Shown: one piece after another, positions 1-9,956 of the stretch
Layout of the letters: the number at the start of each line of letters is the position of its first letter
Numbering within the stretch: position 1 is the stretch's first letter
DNA from: an uncultured Desulfobacter sp.
Lineage (GTDB): Bacteria; Desulfobacterota; Desulfobacteria; Desulfobacterales; Desulfobacteraceae
DNA length: 64,000 nucleotides
Assembly (NCBI RefSeq): GCF_963666145.1
Contig: NZ_OY762614.1
Coordinates: 1,660,001 to 1,724,000 of the forward strand
Direction: 5' to 3'
Made by a program: the position numbers and the translations under genes
Notes under the pieces: model-generated
The model's database searches: none
Told to the model about the DNA's origin: nothing
What the model saw: only the letters and a program-made list of their open reading frames with translations

Positions 1-914
<914 letters not shown>

Positions 915-1007
915 TAATCCTTTACTAAAACTTTTTAAGGTCTATGCTTTAAGCTGTTAAGCTTTGAGCATATTGTCATTGACCCGCTCTTTTCTTTTTC
1001 ACTGACC

Positions 1008-1114
1008 AATTTTCAAAGATCTAACTTACTACTCAAAAAAAAACTTCGTCGAAAACTGTTGGGCTGTTCCCGTGAAGCCAGAGCAATATCCTTCATTTCC
1101 TAATCAATGTCAAA
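1008..1114 (-). promoter_or_regulatory. Probable rrn promoter and boxA-like leader element
   Basis: On the minus strand upstream of the 16S gene there is a perfect -35 TTGACA (complement of 1109-1114), a 17-nt spacer and a -10-like GATATT (complement of 1086-1091). This would start transcription near 1079 and give a leader of about 165 nt. Inside the leader, the complement of 1008-1021 reads GATCTTTGAAAATT, which resembles the boxA antitermination signal of rRNA leaders. The rest of 915-1263 is AT-rich with no coding signal. The -10 matches consensus at only four of six positions. Confidence 0.5.
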
Positions 1115-1263
1115 CGTTTTTTTAATTATATTTCAATTTTTCTTTAAACCACACCAACGCACCGATGACATTTTTTAGCCCAAACCTTTGTAAAACAATA
1201 AAAATCTGTTAAGTTGCCCTCTTTGTTTTACATGGAAAAAAATTTTTAAAGGATTCCATTAAT

Positions 1264-2283
1264 ATGACGTGGATTGATTTGAGAAGTGATACGGTAACCC
1301 GACCCACCGATAAAATGAGGCAGGTCATGATCGCTGCCCCTGTGGGCGATGATGTGTACAAGGAGGACCCGACAGTTAATTTGCTTGAAGAAAAGGCCGC
1401 CGAAATTACCGGCAAGCAGGCAGCGCTTTTCTGCACCTCCGGCACCCAGTCCAATCTACTGGCCTTGATGACCCATTGCCGGCGGGGGGATGAATACATT
1501 GTCGGTCAAACTGCGCATACCTATAGGTACGAAGCAGGCGGCGCAGCGGTGCTTGGCAGCATCCAACCCCAGCCGTTGGATCTGGAGCCGGACGGGACTC
1601 TGGATCTTAAAAAGGTCGAAAAAGCCATGAAGCCGGATGATTTTCATTTTGCACGGACGCGACTGCTTTGTCTGGAAAATACCCAGGGCGGCAAAGTCCT
1701 GCCCATGGATTATTTGAAAGAAGCCCGCCGATTTGCCAGGGATCACCAGCTTGGACTGCACCTGGACGGGGCCCGGATTTTTAATGCCGCAGTAAAACTT
1801 AACATTGAGATCAAAGAAATTGCCCGGCTGTTTGATACGGTCTCCTGCTGCCTGTCCAAGGGACTGGGAGCCCCTGTGGGATCCGTGTTGTGCGGTCCTG
1901 CATCGTTTATCAAGGAGGCGGCAAAGTGGCGCAAGATGCTTGGCGGCGGTATGCGGCAGGCAGGTATATTGGCGGCCGCAGGCATTTACGCCCTGGAGCA
2001 TCATATTGACCGGCTTGCCATAGATCACGACAATGCCCTGTACCTGGCCCGGGGTATCGCAGATATTGCCTGCCTGCATGTGAATCCCGAGACCGTTCAA
2101 ACAAACATGGTGTTTGCCGGTATCGGTGATAACGCCCACGCCCTGGCCGCGCACATGAAAACCCGGGGGATACTCATTGACCGCGACCCAAACTTACGGA
2201 TGGTCACCCATCTGGATATTTCCAAAAATGATATCCACAAAACCGTGCAGGCGTTTCACTCATTTTATGATGACATTAAATAA
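1264..2283 (+). CDS. ltaE: Low-specificity L-threonine aldolase
   Basis: The 339-residue product matches the PLP-dependent threonine aldolase family (fold type I), which cleaves L-threonine or L-allo-threonine to glycine and acetaldehyde. The N-terminal signature DLRSDTVTRPT is at residues 5-15. The PLP-binding lysine lies in the motif SKGLGAPVGS, at K199. The segment LHLDGARIFNAA near 166-176 holds the conserved Asp and Arg of the cofactor site. Length is normal for the family. A weak AAGGA precedes the ATG. The 3' end overlaps the convergent glycerophosphodiesterase gene by 8 bp. The gene is alone on its strand, so an operon role is not suggested. Confidence 0.95.
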   Translation: MTWIDLRSDTVTRPTDKMRQVMIAAPVGDDVYKEDPTVNLLEEKAAEITGKQAALFCTSGTQSNLLALMTHCRRGDEYIVGQTAHTYRYEAGGAAVLGSIQPQPLDLEPDGTLDLKKVEKAMKPDDFHFARTRLLCLENTQGGKVLPMDYLKEARRFARDHQLGLHLDGARIFNAAVKLNIEIKEIARLFDTVSCCLSKGLGAPVGSVLCGPASFIKEAAKWRKMLGGGMRQAGILAAAGIYALEHHIDRLAIDHDNALYLARGIADIACLHVNPETVQTNMVFAGIGDNAHALAAHMKTRGILIDRDPNLRMVTHLDISKNDIHKTVQAFHSFYDDIK

Positions 2284-3124
2284 ATCGCTGGGGAAAATCC
2301 GTAAACACCCCATCAATGCCTGCGTCAACAAAGCGCCTGTAATCGTTTGGATCATTTACCGTGAACAAATTGATACGTTTGCCGGCACGTTTCAGCCTTT
2401 GGATCTCTGACGGCTGAACCAGCAACGCATTTATATTGAGCACATCAAATTCCGCACCGGTAAATATAGCATCTTCGAAGTTCAGGGGTTGGTCATCATA
2501 CGCCCCCACAAGGGCCTGGAGTTCATATTCGGGGGCAGATTTTCGGATAAAGCGAAGCCAATCATGGTTAAAAGAGGAGAGGGTCACCCGCCCGGGTGCG
2601 ATACCGGATCGGGCCAGTTCAGAGAGTACCCGGGTCGGATGATAATTTGATTCAGGCTCATGACCATGTTCTTTGAGCTCAACATTGATGTACCAGTCGA
2701 GCGTTTTGGTCAGCACAAGCCCATCGTACAAAGAGGGAATCGGTTGCCCGTTGAAACCGGCCAAGATCTGCGGATCAATGTCGGCAACCATTGAAAAAGG
2801 GTCAATGCGTTCAAACCAGCTGCCTGCGTCCAACAATCTCAATTCATCAAGGGAATGACTGCCCAATCGGTCTATGGCGCGCCGCCCTGGACAAACCGTT
2901 TTTTCTGGTGCCTGGGGATCATATCCGAACACCTGGGAAGCGTTGGTGCATCGGGTCAGGGATTCATCATGAAAGAGCACCACATGACCGTCCCGGGTCA
3001 GGACGGCATCTGTTTCCCACCGGTGGGCACCCAGTTGGTGGGCTAACCGGGCGGCCGCCAGGGTATTTTCCGGGGCCAGACTCCTGGCCCCGCGGTGGGC
3101 GATGATTTCAACGCCCCCGGGCAT
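2276..3124 (-). CDS. Glycerophosphodiester phosphodiesterase (GDPD family)
   Basis: This 282-residue protein has the GDPD TIM-barrel signature: HRGA with His10, PENT at 18-21, the metal-binding pair E37 and D39, and the second catalytic His52 in LFHDESLTR. Family enzymes hydrolyse glycerophosphodiesters to glycerol-3-phosphate and an alcohol. No signal peptide is seen, so it is probably cytoplasmic like UgpQ. It follows the FmdB-type gene by 14 nt on the same strand and may be cotranscribed with it. Its tail overlaps ltaE by 8 bp. The start has no strong ribosome binding site and could be slightly different. Confidence 0.93.
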   Translation of the reverse strand: MPGGVEIIAHRGARSLAPENTLAAARLAHQLGAHRWETDAVLTRDGHVVLFHDESLTRCTNASQVFGYDPQAPEKTVCPGRRAIDRLGSHSLDELRLLDAGSWFERIDPFSMVADIDPQILAGFNGQPIPSLYDGLVLTKTLDWYINVELKEHGHEPESNYHPTRVLSELARSGIAPGRVTLSSFNHDWLRFIRKSAPEYELQALVGAYDDQPLNFEDAIFTGAEFDVLNINALLVQPSEIQRLKRAGKRINLFTVNDPNDYRRFVDAGIDGVFTDFPQRFI

Positions 3125-3138
3125 GATCAGGCTGAAGA

Positions 3139-3378
3139 TTAAACTCCTGGAACCGTATAGGTTTTACAGGTTCCGCTTGAACAGGTGCGCTCCTGGGTAT
3201 GCACACCCTGGGCTGCATTTCCTGACGAGCCCATGGCATAGTTGGTGGCCGAAACCACACGCTGGAACTCATTGGAACTGCATTTTGGGCAGGAGACTTC
3301 TTTGTCGTCCTGCGACCCCATGACAATCACTTCAAAAAATTCTTCACACTTGCTGCACTTAAATTCATATATCGGCAT
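3139..3378 (-). CDS. FmdB-family zinc ribbon protein
   Basis: A 79-residue protein beginning MPIYEFKCSKCEEFFEV, the hallmark of the FmdB/putative regulatory zinc ribbon family. Two CxxC pairs (C8/C11 and C30/C33) should bind one zinc ion. The C-terminal half is low complexity with further Cys residues near C69 and C75. The exact role of the family is unknown; the FmdB name comes from formamidase and amidase loci. AGGAG sits just upstream of the ATG. It lies between recN (59 nt upstream) and the GDPD gene (14 nt downstream). Confidence 0.9.
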   Translation of the reverse strand: MPIYEFKCSKCEEFFEVIVMGSQDDKEVSCPKCSSNEFQRVVSATNYAMGSSGNAAQGVHTQERTCSSGTCKTYTVPGV

Positions 3379-3437
3379 GCGTTACTTACTCCTAATTATA
3401 TTTGTAGTTCTTCAAATATAAGCAGTTATCGCGTTTG

Positions 3438-5147
3438 TCAAGACGCCCCGGCCGTATCAAGGAGTTCTTTGGCATGGGCAAGGGTGGCATCGGTAATCTG
3501 ACTGCCGCCGATCATACGGGCCAGTTCCTTAATCCGGTCTTCCTGACTGGTCAATGGGGTGATGCGGGTGGCGGTTCTGCCCCCTGACACCTGTTTGGTT
3601 ATCCTGAACTGGTGGTTGCCATATCTGGCAATCTGGGCCAGATGGGTAATGCAGATCACCTGCTGAAGCCGGCCCAGTTCTTTTAATTTAAGCCCCACTT
3701 TGTCCGATGTGGCACCGCCGATACCGGCATCCACCTCATCGAAAATCAGGGTTTCAAAGGAGTGATCCCGGCAGAGCACGGCTTTAAGGGCCAGGACAAT
3801 ACGGGACAGCTCCCCGCCCGAGGCTATTTTTGCCAAAGGCTTTGGGGCCTCCCCGGGATTTGGGGTAAGTAAAAAACGCACCCGGTCCATGCCTGTGGCA
3901 AATATTTTTTCATTATCCGTTGAGACAAGTTCGTCAGGATCGACACCCGGCTCCGTGGAAAAATCCACCTCAAACCGGGCCCGGCCCATTTCAAGGGCAG
4001 CCAGCTCGGCCTTTGCCAGACGGGCCAGGGCCAGCGCTTCCTTTTGCCGCCGCATGGACAACGCCTTTGCCTTTTGACGAATCTGGTCCACCAGCTTCTC
4101 CTGGGCTTGTTCCAGTTGCGCGATACGCCCCTCAATCCCCTGGATATCGGCCACATTGTCTGCCATATTCCGGTATTGCTCAAATATGGTATCAATGCTG
4201 CCCCCGTATTTGCGCTTAAGTTTTGTGATTTGATCCAGGCGCTGGTCCACCTGGTCCAGGGACTGGGGGTCCAGATCAATGCCCGAGGCAAAGGATCTTA
4301 ACTCCGAGACAAGATCCTGGAGTTCATAGGAAATTTCATCCAAACGCCGGGCCAGGCCGCCCAGTTTTTCATCGGTACCGCAAAACCTGCCAAACCTGGC
4401 GGACATGCCTGAAATTTCATCAATCACCGAGCCCTCCCGGTCATATAAATTATGCACCGCACCGTTGACGGCCTCAAAAATATGTCCGGCATTCTGCAGC
4501 TGGTCACGCCTTTGAATCAGTTCCTCATCTTCACCAGGCTGGAGATGGGCGGATTCAATCTCATCCACCTGGAATTGGAGCAATTCCAGCTCTTTTTCAG
4601 CCTTTTCCTTACCGGCCTTGAGTAATGCGATCTCTTTTTTTAGGGGAACAATCTGCCGGTACAACGCGGTCACATCGTTTCTCAAATCAAAGGTCTGGGC
4701 AAATTCGTCAAGGATATCCAGATGCAGGTCTTCGTTGAGCAGTCCCTGGTGGGCATGCTGGCTGGACACACCGGCAAGATTCTGGGTCACCTGCTTTAGA
4801 AAATCCAGGGTGGTCTGGCGGGAATTCACATAAATTTTACTTTTACCTTCGGCAGAAACCACCCGCCGGATAATCAGGCCGTCATCAACGTCCATATCCT
4901 GATCGGCCATGAGTTGTGCGGCATGGGAATCTGCGGCAATGTCAAACACGGCTTCCAGTTCAGCATTCTCTTTTCCGGTGCGCACCAGATCCGCCGAGGC
5001 CCGTGATCCCAAAAGCAGATTAACGGCCTGGATAATAATTGATTTCCCGGCCCCGGTTTCCCCTGTCAGAACAGAAAGGCCGGAACCAAATTCAATGCGC
5101 AGATCCTCAATGATCGCAAAGTTTTTTATGACCAGGGCGTGCAGCAT
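3438..5147 (-). CDS. recN: DNA repair protein RecN
   Basis: RecN is an SMC-like ATPase that acts early in double-strand break repair. The Walker A motif GETGAGKS is at residues 29-36. A central coiled-coil region (about 150-370) is followed by the ABC signature SGGELSR and the Walker B stretch LIFDEVDAGIGG. I place the start at 5147 because AAGGAGAT lies just upstream of that ATG and the protein then begins MLHALVIKNFAIIED, as in the family. The longer open frame to 5270 would add 41 atypical residues. The 569-residue length is normal. The gene overlaps the 3' end of the upstream membrane protein gene by 41 bp. Confidence 0.96.
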   Translation of the reverse strand: MLHALVIKNFAIIEDLRIEFGSGLSVLTGETGAGKSIIIQAVNLLLGSRASADLVRTGKENAELEAVFDIAADSHAAQLMADQDMDVDDGLIIRRVVSAEGKSKIYVNSRQTTLDFLKQVTQNLAGVSSQHAHQGLLNEDLHLDILDEFAQTFDLRNDVTALYRQIVPLKKEIALLKAGKEKAEKELELLQFQVDEIESAHLQPGEDEELIQRRDQLQNAGHIFEAVNGAVHNLYDREGSVIDEISGMSARFGRFCGTDEKLGGLARRLDEISYELQDLVSELRSFASGIDLDPQSLDQVDQRLDQITKLKRKYGGSIDTIFEQYRNMADNVADIQGIEGRIAQLEQAQEKLVDQIRQKAKALSMRRQKEALALARLAKAELAALEMGRARFEVDFSTEPGVDPDELVSTDNEKIFATGMDRVRFLLTPNPGEAPKPLAKIASGGELSRIVLALKAVLCRDHSFETLIFDEVDAGIGGATSDKVGLKLKELGRLQQVICITHLAQIARYGNHQFRITKQVSGGRTATRITPLTSQEDRIKELARMIGGSQITDATLAHAKELLDTAGAS

Positions 5148-6108
5148 AAAATCTCCTTGCCGAAGAAAAACCCATGTGCAGCCAGGCCGCGGCCATGGCA
5201 GCCACAAGCCTGGGAATCCACAACCAAAGTGCAGGCAACCCCAAAGGCAGAAACAATGAGGGATCCTCAATCATGGCATGATTGATCCCGATGGACAGAT
5301 GAAGCCGGGTCAGAATTTGGGGGTCATGGGCATTGTTTTTTGTCTCCTCAACGATGACGGCAGCCCCGTAAGCCAAACCAAAGACTGCTGCGGTCATCCA
5401 GAGCAGCGCGCAGGATCTGTCCAATCCCAGCAACCGTAAAACAGGCGCTGTAATATGCGTTACCGCCTCAATTACATGAAAGGTCCTTGCCAATTCCATG
5501 ACCACCATCAACGGCATGATAATACACAAAATTTTTAAACACAGCCAGCCCGTACCTGCGGCCCAGTCAAGCAGCATGGCGGACAGCGGGCCGCCGGACG
5601 ACTGCACAACCGGCACACCGGCTGCCCCGGCATTGCCTGGGTCCACCCCCATGATCCACCCGCAGATCATGGTGACGATAAAAGAGATGACCAGACGAAA
5701 CACAACCGCAGTTGAAAACCGCAATCCGGAGTTGGCCTGGACCAGACTCTCCTGGATCAGGTTGTGGGAAATCAGGGTAAACACGGCAATCAAAATCATG
5801 TGCGGCATGGCAAACGGCATCACGGACAGGGCCGCCACAGTGCCGTAAATACCGGTAAAAATTCCGATAACCAGCACAACCGCCGCAGAGGCCGGCAAAT
5901 GGATCATGCTCATCATGGGCTGTAAAAGAAAGTCGAGATGGTGCAATAGCTGATAGTGCACCATTAACGCAGTTGCAAAGGAGACAGGCACAAGAATCTT
6001 AATCAGCCAGATCAGGCCGGACCACCCTTTTTTTAAACCGGTTTTAACTGCGGACTGCACCCTCCCGGGAGTGCCGGTTTCAGGACTTTGGGGAACCGGA
6101 TGAGGCAT
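5107..6108 (-). CDS. Nucleoside recognition (Gate) domain membrane protein
   Basis: A 333-residue polytopic membrane protein with about eight hydrophobic segments, related to the Gate/nucleoside recognition family (SpmA- and YjiG/YjiH-like). A repeated pattern is visible: hydrophobic stretches around 37-55, 70-95 and 105-125, then again around 180-300. The substrate is unknown; family members have been linked to nucleoside or ion transport and to spore maturation in Firmicutes. It sits between a short protein (overlap 29 bp) and recN (overlap 41 bp), so the three genes are probably one transcript. No transporter partner is nearby. Confidence 0.72.
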   Translation of the reverse strand: MPHPVPQSPETGTPGRVQSAVKTGLKKGWSGLIWLIKILVPVSFATALMVHYQLLHHLDFLLQPMMSMIHLPASAAVVLVIGIFTGIYGTVAALSVMPFAMPHMILIAVFTLISHNLIQESLVQANSGLRFSTAVVFRLVISFIVTMICGWIMGVDPGNAGAAGVPVVQSSGGPLSAMLLDWAAGTGWLCLKILCIIMPLMVVMELARTFHVIEAVTHITAPVLRLLGLDRSCALLWMTAAVFGLAYGAAVIVEETKNNAHDPQILTRLHLSIGINHAMIEDPSLFLPLGLPALWLWIPRLVAAMAAAWLHMGFSSARRFYAARPGHKKLCDH

Positions 6109-6268
6109 CTTGGGGCGGATCCAGATTCTTTTTCACGGTGTCATTGACGGTCTTGTAAACATCCTTAAAAGATTCATGGACGTTGGAAGGCGACAGCCGG
6201 CCCATCTCAATGAACTTGACTATAATTTCCTTGGTGACTCTGAGTATATGTTCGTCGGCGGATTTCAT
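6080..6268 (-). CDS. Short conserved protein of unknown function
   Basis: A 62-residue, mostly helical protein beginning MKSADEHILRVTKEIIVKFIE. Small proteins with this TKEI(I/V)VKFIE..R(L/V)SP pattern seem common in Desulfobacterota and faintly recall the N-terminus of MucR-like regulators, but no zinc finger is present. Its 3' end overlaps the Gate-domain gene by 29 bp, which suggests translational coupling. No function can be assigned. Confidence 0.65.
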   Translation of the reverse strand: MKSADEHILRVTKEIIVKFIEMGRLSPSNVHESFKDVYKTVNDTVKKNLDPPQDASSGSPKS

Positions 6269-6394
6269 AAGATTGCTGAATACCAGAACCGTTTGATTAG
6301 GTCAATATTTTGGCCTGAATTTATGTTGCCATGTGCGTCTAAATGCTTATAATACGATATTTCTAACTTTTCAGGACAAAGGCAGTATTCCATA

Positions 6395-7576
6395 ATGACA
6401 GAAAACCCCACCGACCACAACGACATTCATAGGCTTGAGCGGGACGGCAAACAGATTATTCTTATCGGGACAGCCCATGTATCCCGGCACAGTGCCCAAC
6501 TGGTTTCGGATACCATAGAATCAGAACAGCCTGATACCGTATGTGTGGAACTGTGCAACAACCGCCTTTCCACCATCCGGGATAAGGACAGATGGCAGAA
6601 TATGGATATTGTAAAAATCATCAAGGAAAAAAAAGCCTTGATGCTGTTTATGAATCTTTTGCTGGCCGCGTTCCAGAAAAAAATAGCCGACAAATTCGGC
6701 ATAAAACCCGGCCAGGAGATGCTCAATGCCCTTGAGGCTGCAGACGAAACCGGGGCCGTCATCGTTCCTGCGGACAGGGAAATCCAGATCACTCTCTCCC
6801 GGATATGGCGGGGCATGGGAGTGTGGGAAAAAACCAAATTGATTTTCTCCATACTGCTGTCATTCGGCCAGTCCGATGAAATTGAAGAAGCAGACATTGA
6901 AAAGATGAAGCACCAGGACATCCTGCAGTCCCTGCTTTCAGAACTCAAAGAAGATCATCCCATGATCGGGGAAGTGCTGATCAACGAACGAGACCAATTC
7001 CTGGCCGAGAGCATTCGAAGTGCCCCGGGAGAAAAAATCGTGGCCGTTGTGGGCGCAGCCCATGTGCCGGGCATTCTAAAATATATTGCGTCGGACACCC
7101 CCATAGACCTTGCCGCCCTCAACACCCTGCCCCCGGCCGGCAAAATGGGAAAAATATTGAAATGGCTTATCCCCGGCCTGATCGTCATGCTTTTTGTTGC
7201 CGGATTTCTCATGGAGGGTAAAGGCGCGGGAACCGACATGATCTGGATCTGGGTGCTGGCCAACGGTGTATTTGCCGGTATCGGCGCACTTATCGCCCTG
7301 GCCCACCCATATACCATTTTGTCATCCATCGTAGCCGCCCCGCTGACCTCCTTGAACCCCATGATTGCCGCCGGCTGGGTAGCAGGTCTTGTGGAGGCCT
7401 TTGCACGCAAACCCAAGGTGCGTGATCTTGAAGCGATTCCCGAGGATATCACGTCTGTTAAAGGATTCTGGCGTAATAATGTGACAAGGATTCTGCTGGT
7501 GGTGGTGTTCACAAATCTCGGCTCGTCCATCGGCACCATGACGGCCCTGCCGCTGATGATCAAGCTTTTGTCCTGA
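6395..7576 (+). CDS. TraB family protein (TraB/PrgY-like)
   Basis: The 393-residue product has the TraB-domain signature near the N-terminus (LIGTAHVS at 23-30, then CVELCNNR) and a second conserved stretch VVGAAHVPGI near 217-226. The C-terminal third holds several membrane spans (about 246-264, 272-295, 300-320 and 365-390). TraB/PrgY proteins inhibit pheromone signalling in Enterococcus and share a fold with Tiki-type metalloproteases. Their role in Gram-negative bacteria is unknown. The start has no clear Shine-Dalgarno site. The EAL-HDOD gene follows after 22 nt. Confidence 0.88.
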   Translation: MTENPTDHNDIHRLERDGKQIILIGTAHVSRHSAQLVSDTIESEQPDTVCVELCNNRLSTIRDKDRWQNMDIVKIIKEKKALMLFMNLLLAAFQKKIADKFGIKPGQEMLNALEAADETGAVIVPADREIQITLSRIWRGMGVWEKTKLIFSILLSFGQSDEIEEADIEKMKHQDILQSLLSELKEDHPMIGEVLINERDQFLAESIRSAPGEKIVAVVGAAHVPGILKYIASDTPIDLAALNTLPPAGKMGKILKWLIPGLIVMLFVAGFLMEGKGAGTDMIWIWVLANGVFAGIGALIALAHPYTILSSIVAAPLTSLNPMIAAGWVAGLVEAFARKPKVRDLEAIPEDITSVKGFWRNNVTRILLVVVFTNLGSSIGTMTALPLMIKLLS

Positions 7577-7598
7577 GTAGAAAGGAGTTGTTGAGCCA

Positions 7599-8819
7599 AT
7601 GGATATTTTTGTCGCACGCCAGCCTGTACTTACTTCGGATAAAAAACTTTTTGGTTATGAACTTTTATTCAGGCTCAGCCTGGACAATGTGTTCCCGGAT
7701 ATCGACGGCTCTGCGGCAACATCAGGTGTATTGTCCAATACATTTTTCTCCTTTGGAATCAACGACATCCTTTCCGGTAAACCCGGACTGATCAATTTTA
7801 CCCGGGATCTTCTGGTCAAACAAACCCCGCTTCTTTTCCCCAAAGAGCATGTTATCGTTGAGGTTTTAGAAGACATTGAGCCGGAACCCGAAGTCATTGA
7901 GGCGTTAAAGGAGTTTAAATCCCGCGGATTCAGAATCGCCCTGGATGATTTTATTTATGATCAAAAATTCCATGAAATGATTCAACTGTGCGACATCATA
8001 AAGTTTGATATCATGGCCACACCTCTGGACACGCTGTCCCCTGTTCTTGACGCCCTGAAAAATGAACTTGGCCATATTACATTGCTGTGTGAAAAAGTGG
8101 AAACCCACCAGGAATTTGAACAGGCCAAAGCCATGGGATTCGACCTGTTCCAGGGCTATTTCTTTTCAAGACCTGAGATCATATCAAACAAAAGTCTGGC
8201 AGCCAACCAAGTCAGCAATCTGAAGCTGTTAAATGAAGTTTCAAAACAAGAACCAGCCATAGACATTATAGAGGGTATGATCAAAAATGATGTGGCCATC
8301 TCCTTTAAACTCTTGACGTTTATCAATTCAGCCTATTTTAACCGCCTTTCCCCCGTGGACACGATCAGGGAAGCCATCACTTTTTTGGGACTACAGGAAT
8401 TGAAGAAATTTATTTATGTGGTGGTGGTATCGGGTATGAACCCGGGCAAACCCAACGAATTGATCCGGCTCTCGGTGATCAAGGCCCGGATGTGCGAACA
8501 ATGCGCCCATGTCCTTAGAACACAGTTTACGCCGGAAGAGTTGTTCACTGTGGGTCTGTTTTCAACCATGGATGCCATTTTGGATATGCCCATGAAAGAA
8601 CTTCTTGAAAAAATCAGCCTGTCAGAAAAGATCAAAGAGGCGCTTTTAGGAAAAAACCGCATATTTAACCAGATCAATGACCTGATCAAAAACTTTGGAC
8701 GGGGACAGTGGAACCATAGCCGGTTTATGGCAGACAAAGATTCCAAACTGATTCAAAAACTGCCCGCTTTTTACCTGGACGCCTTAAAAATGGCAGACAC
8801 CTTTCTTACCTCTGCCTGA
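7599..8819 (+). CDS. EAL-HDOD (YuxH-type) signalling protein
   Basis: This 406-residue protein has an EAL-like domain (about 1-195) followed by an HDOD domain (about 200-395). EAL motif remnants are ELLFR at 21-25, EVLED at 88-92 and ALDDF at 114-118. The canonical EAL tripeptide and full metal set are absent, so cyclic-di-GMP hydrolysis is doubtful. YuxH-type proteins are thought to act as signalling scaffolds. AAGGAG lies 12 nt upstream of the ATG. A close paralogue lies at 47021-48238 and differs at one conserved acidic position (D116 here, Tyr there). Confidence 0.92.
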   Translation: MDIFVARQPVLTSDKKLFGYELLFRLSLDNVFPDIDGSAATSGVLSNTFFSFGINDILSGKPGLINFTRDLLVKQTPLLFPKEHVIVEVLEDIEPEPEVIEALKEFKSRGFRIALDDFIYDQKFHEMIQLCDIIKFDIMATPLDTLSPVLDALKNELGHITLLCEKVETHQEFEQAKAMGFDLFQGYFFSRPEIISNKSLAANQVSNLKLLNEVSKQEPAIDIIEGMIKNDVAISFKLLTFINSAYFNRLSPVDTIREAITFLGLQELKKFIYVVVVSGMNPGKPNELIRLSVIKARMCEQCAHVLRTQFTPEELFTVGLFSTMDAILDMPMKELLEKISLSEKIKEALLGKNRIFNQINDLIKNFGRGQWNHSRFMADKDSKLIQKLPAFYLDALKMADTFLTSA

Positions 8820-8897
8820 TTGTGCCGATAGCCTGCCTGATAAAAATGAATCTGGTCAAATTCCATAGATCAAACAAGACATAGAAACCATTAATGA

Positions 8898-9620
8898 TCA
8901 CCGGGCCTGGGCAAACTTTTGAATGCAGGCCGGATAGAGTTCCCACTCCTTTTTCAATCCTTTTTCCTTAACATCGGCCAGGGTATCCCCGTCGGCTATT
9001 TCAAATGCCTTCTGGCCGATGATCGGTCCTGAGTCTTCCCCGTAGTCAACATAGTGAACCGTACAGCCGCCGATCTTGCACCCATACCGGAAGGTATCAC
9101 CATATCCGTCGAGCCCTGGAAATGAAGGCAACAGTGCCGGATGGATATTCATAATCCGATGGCCCGTGGCATCGGTATTAATACGGTCAATGAAATACGG
9201 GGTAAACACCCGCATAAACCCGGCCAAAACCAACAAATCCATGTCATAGGATTCAATATGGTCTAACAGTCGGCGTTCGGCAATGACCCTGGATTTTATG
9301 AAAAACAAGGCTTTGTCGGGGTTCTTTTCCACGTCCACCAGCCGCTGTTTCCTTAAAATATCCTCTGGATCAAAATCTTTGGGAAGCAGGGCGTCAATAT
9401 CCGGGACATTGCGGCAATCGGCAATAATCCGGGCATAATCCACCACAAAGGTATCAATCCCCGCTTTTTTTGCACGCTCCAGGCCCTTGACCCCGTCGAC
9501 ATCCGAGCCGGTAAAGACAATCTGAGCATCAATGCGTCCCTGGGAGCAGGCATCAATAATGGCCTGCAGGTTGGTGCCGCCGCCGGAAATGAGTGTGCCG
9601 ACTTTTAATTTTTCAACCAT
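8898..9620 (-). CDS. purN: Phosphoribosylglycinamide formyltransferase
   Basis: PurN transfers a formyl group from 10-formyl-THF to GAR in purine synthesis. The catalytic set is visible: N158 and H160 in IMNIHPALLPSFPG and D196 in DYGEDSGPI. The N-terminal phosphate loop ISGGGTNLQAI is at 11-21. At 240 residues it is longer than E. coli PurN (212) because of an insertion at roughly 68-111, between the nucleotide-binding core and the RRLLDHIESYDMDLLVLAGFM segment. A small Cys-rich gene lies 22 nt upstream on the same strand. Confidence 0.95.
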   Translation of the reverse strand: MVEKLKVGTLISGGGTNLQAIIDACSQGRIDAQIVFTGSDVDGVKGLERAKKAGIDTFVVDYARIIADCRNVPDIDALLPKDFDPEDILRKQRLVDVEKNPDKALFFIKSRVIAERRLLDHIESYDMDLLVLAGFMRVFTPYFIDRINTDATGHRIMNIHPALLPSFPGLDGYGDTFRYGCKIGGCTVHYVDYGEDSGPIIGQKAFEIADGDTLADVKEKGLKKEWELYPACIQKFAQAR

Positions 9621-9642
9621 AACGTTTTATTTCTTCCCTTCA

Positions 9643-9873
9643 CTATTGATTGCCGTACCCGTTTTGGGCCCCGCAGTCGGGGCATTCCCATGTAATTCCG
9701 TTGCAGGTCATTCCCCATTGATTTTCATACATACAGGACTGGCACATGGAAAATCCGCACCGGCACTGCCAGCAGAACATGGCCTGAGCACCACAGCAAT
9801 GACAAGTTTTTGACCGGCGTTGCCGCCGCCGGGACTTCCCGTCCTGGGCACGCTCCCGGGATTGTTCGGACAT
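9643..9873 (-). CDS. Small Cys-rich zinc-ribbon-like protein
   Basis: A 76-residue protein with a basic N-terminus (SRERAQDGKSRRRQRRSK) and about ten cysteines in CxxC-type pairs (CHCC, CWQCRC, CQSC, CPDC). It probably binds two zinc ions. I chose the ATG at 9873 because AAGGAG sits seven bases upstream; an upstream ATG at 9891 has none. I do not recognise a family. It is on the same strand as purN, 22 nt upstream, and divergent from polA. Confidence 0.65.
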   Translation of the reverse strand: MSEQSRERAQDGKSRRRQRRSKTCHCCGAQAMFCWQCRCGFSMCQSCMYENQWGMTCNGITWECPDCGAQNGYGNQ

Positions 9874-9956
9874 AAGACTTCTCCTTTGCATTAAAAGATA
9901 GTATATATGCCGCTAATTAAATAATAATTCAACAAACAATTTTCAGGAAAGTAATC

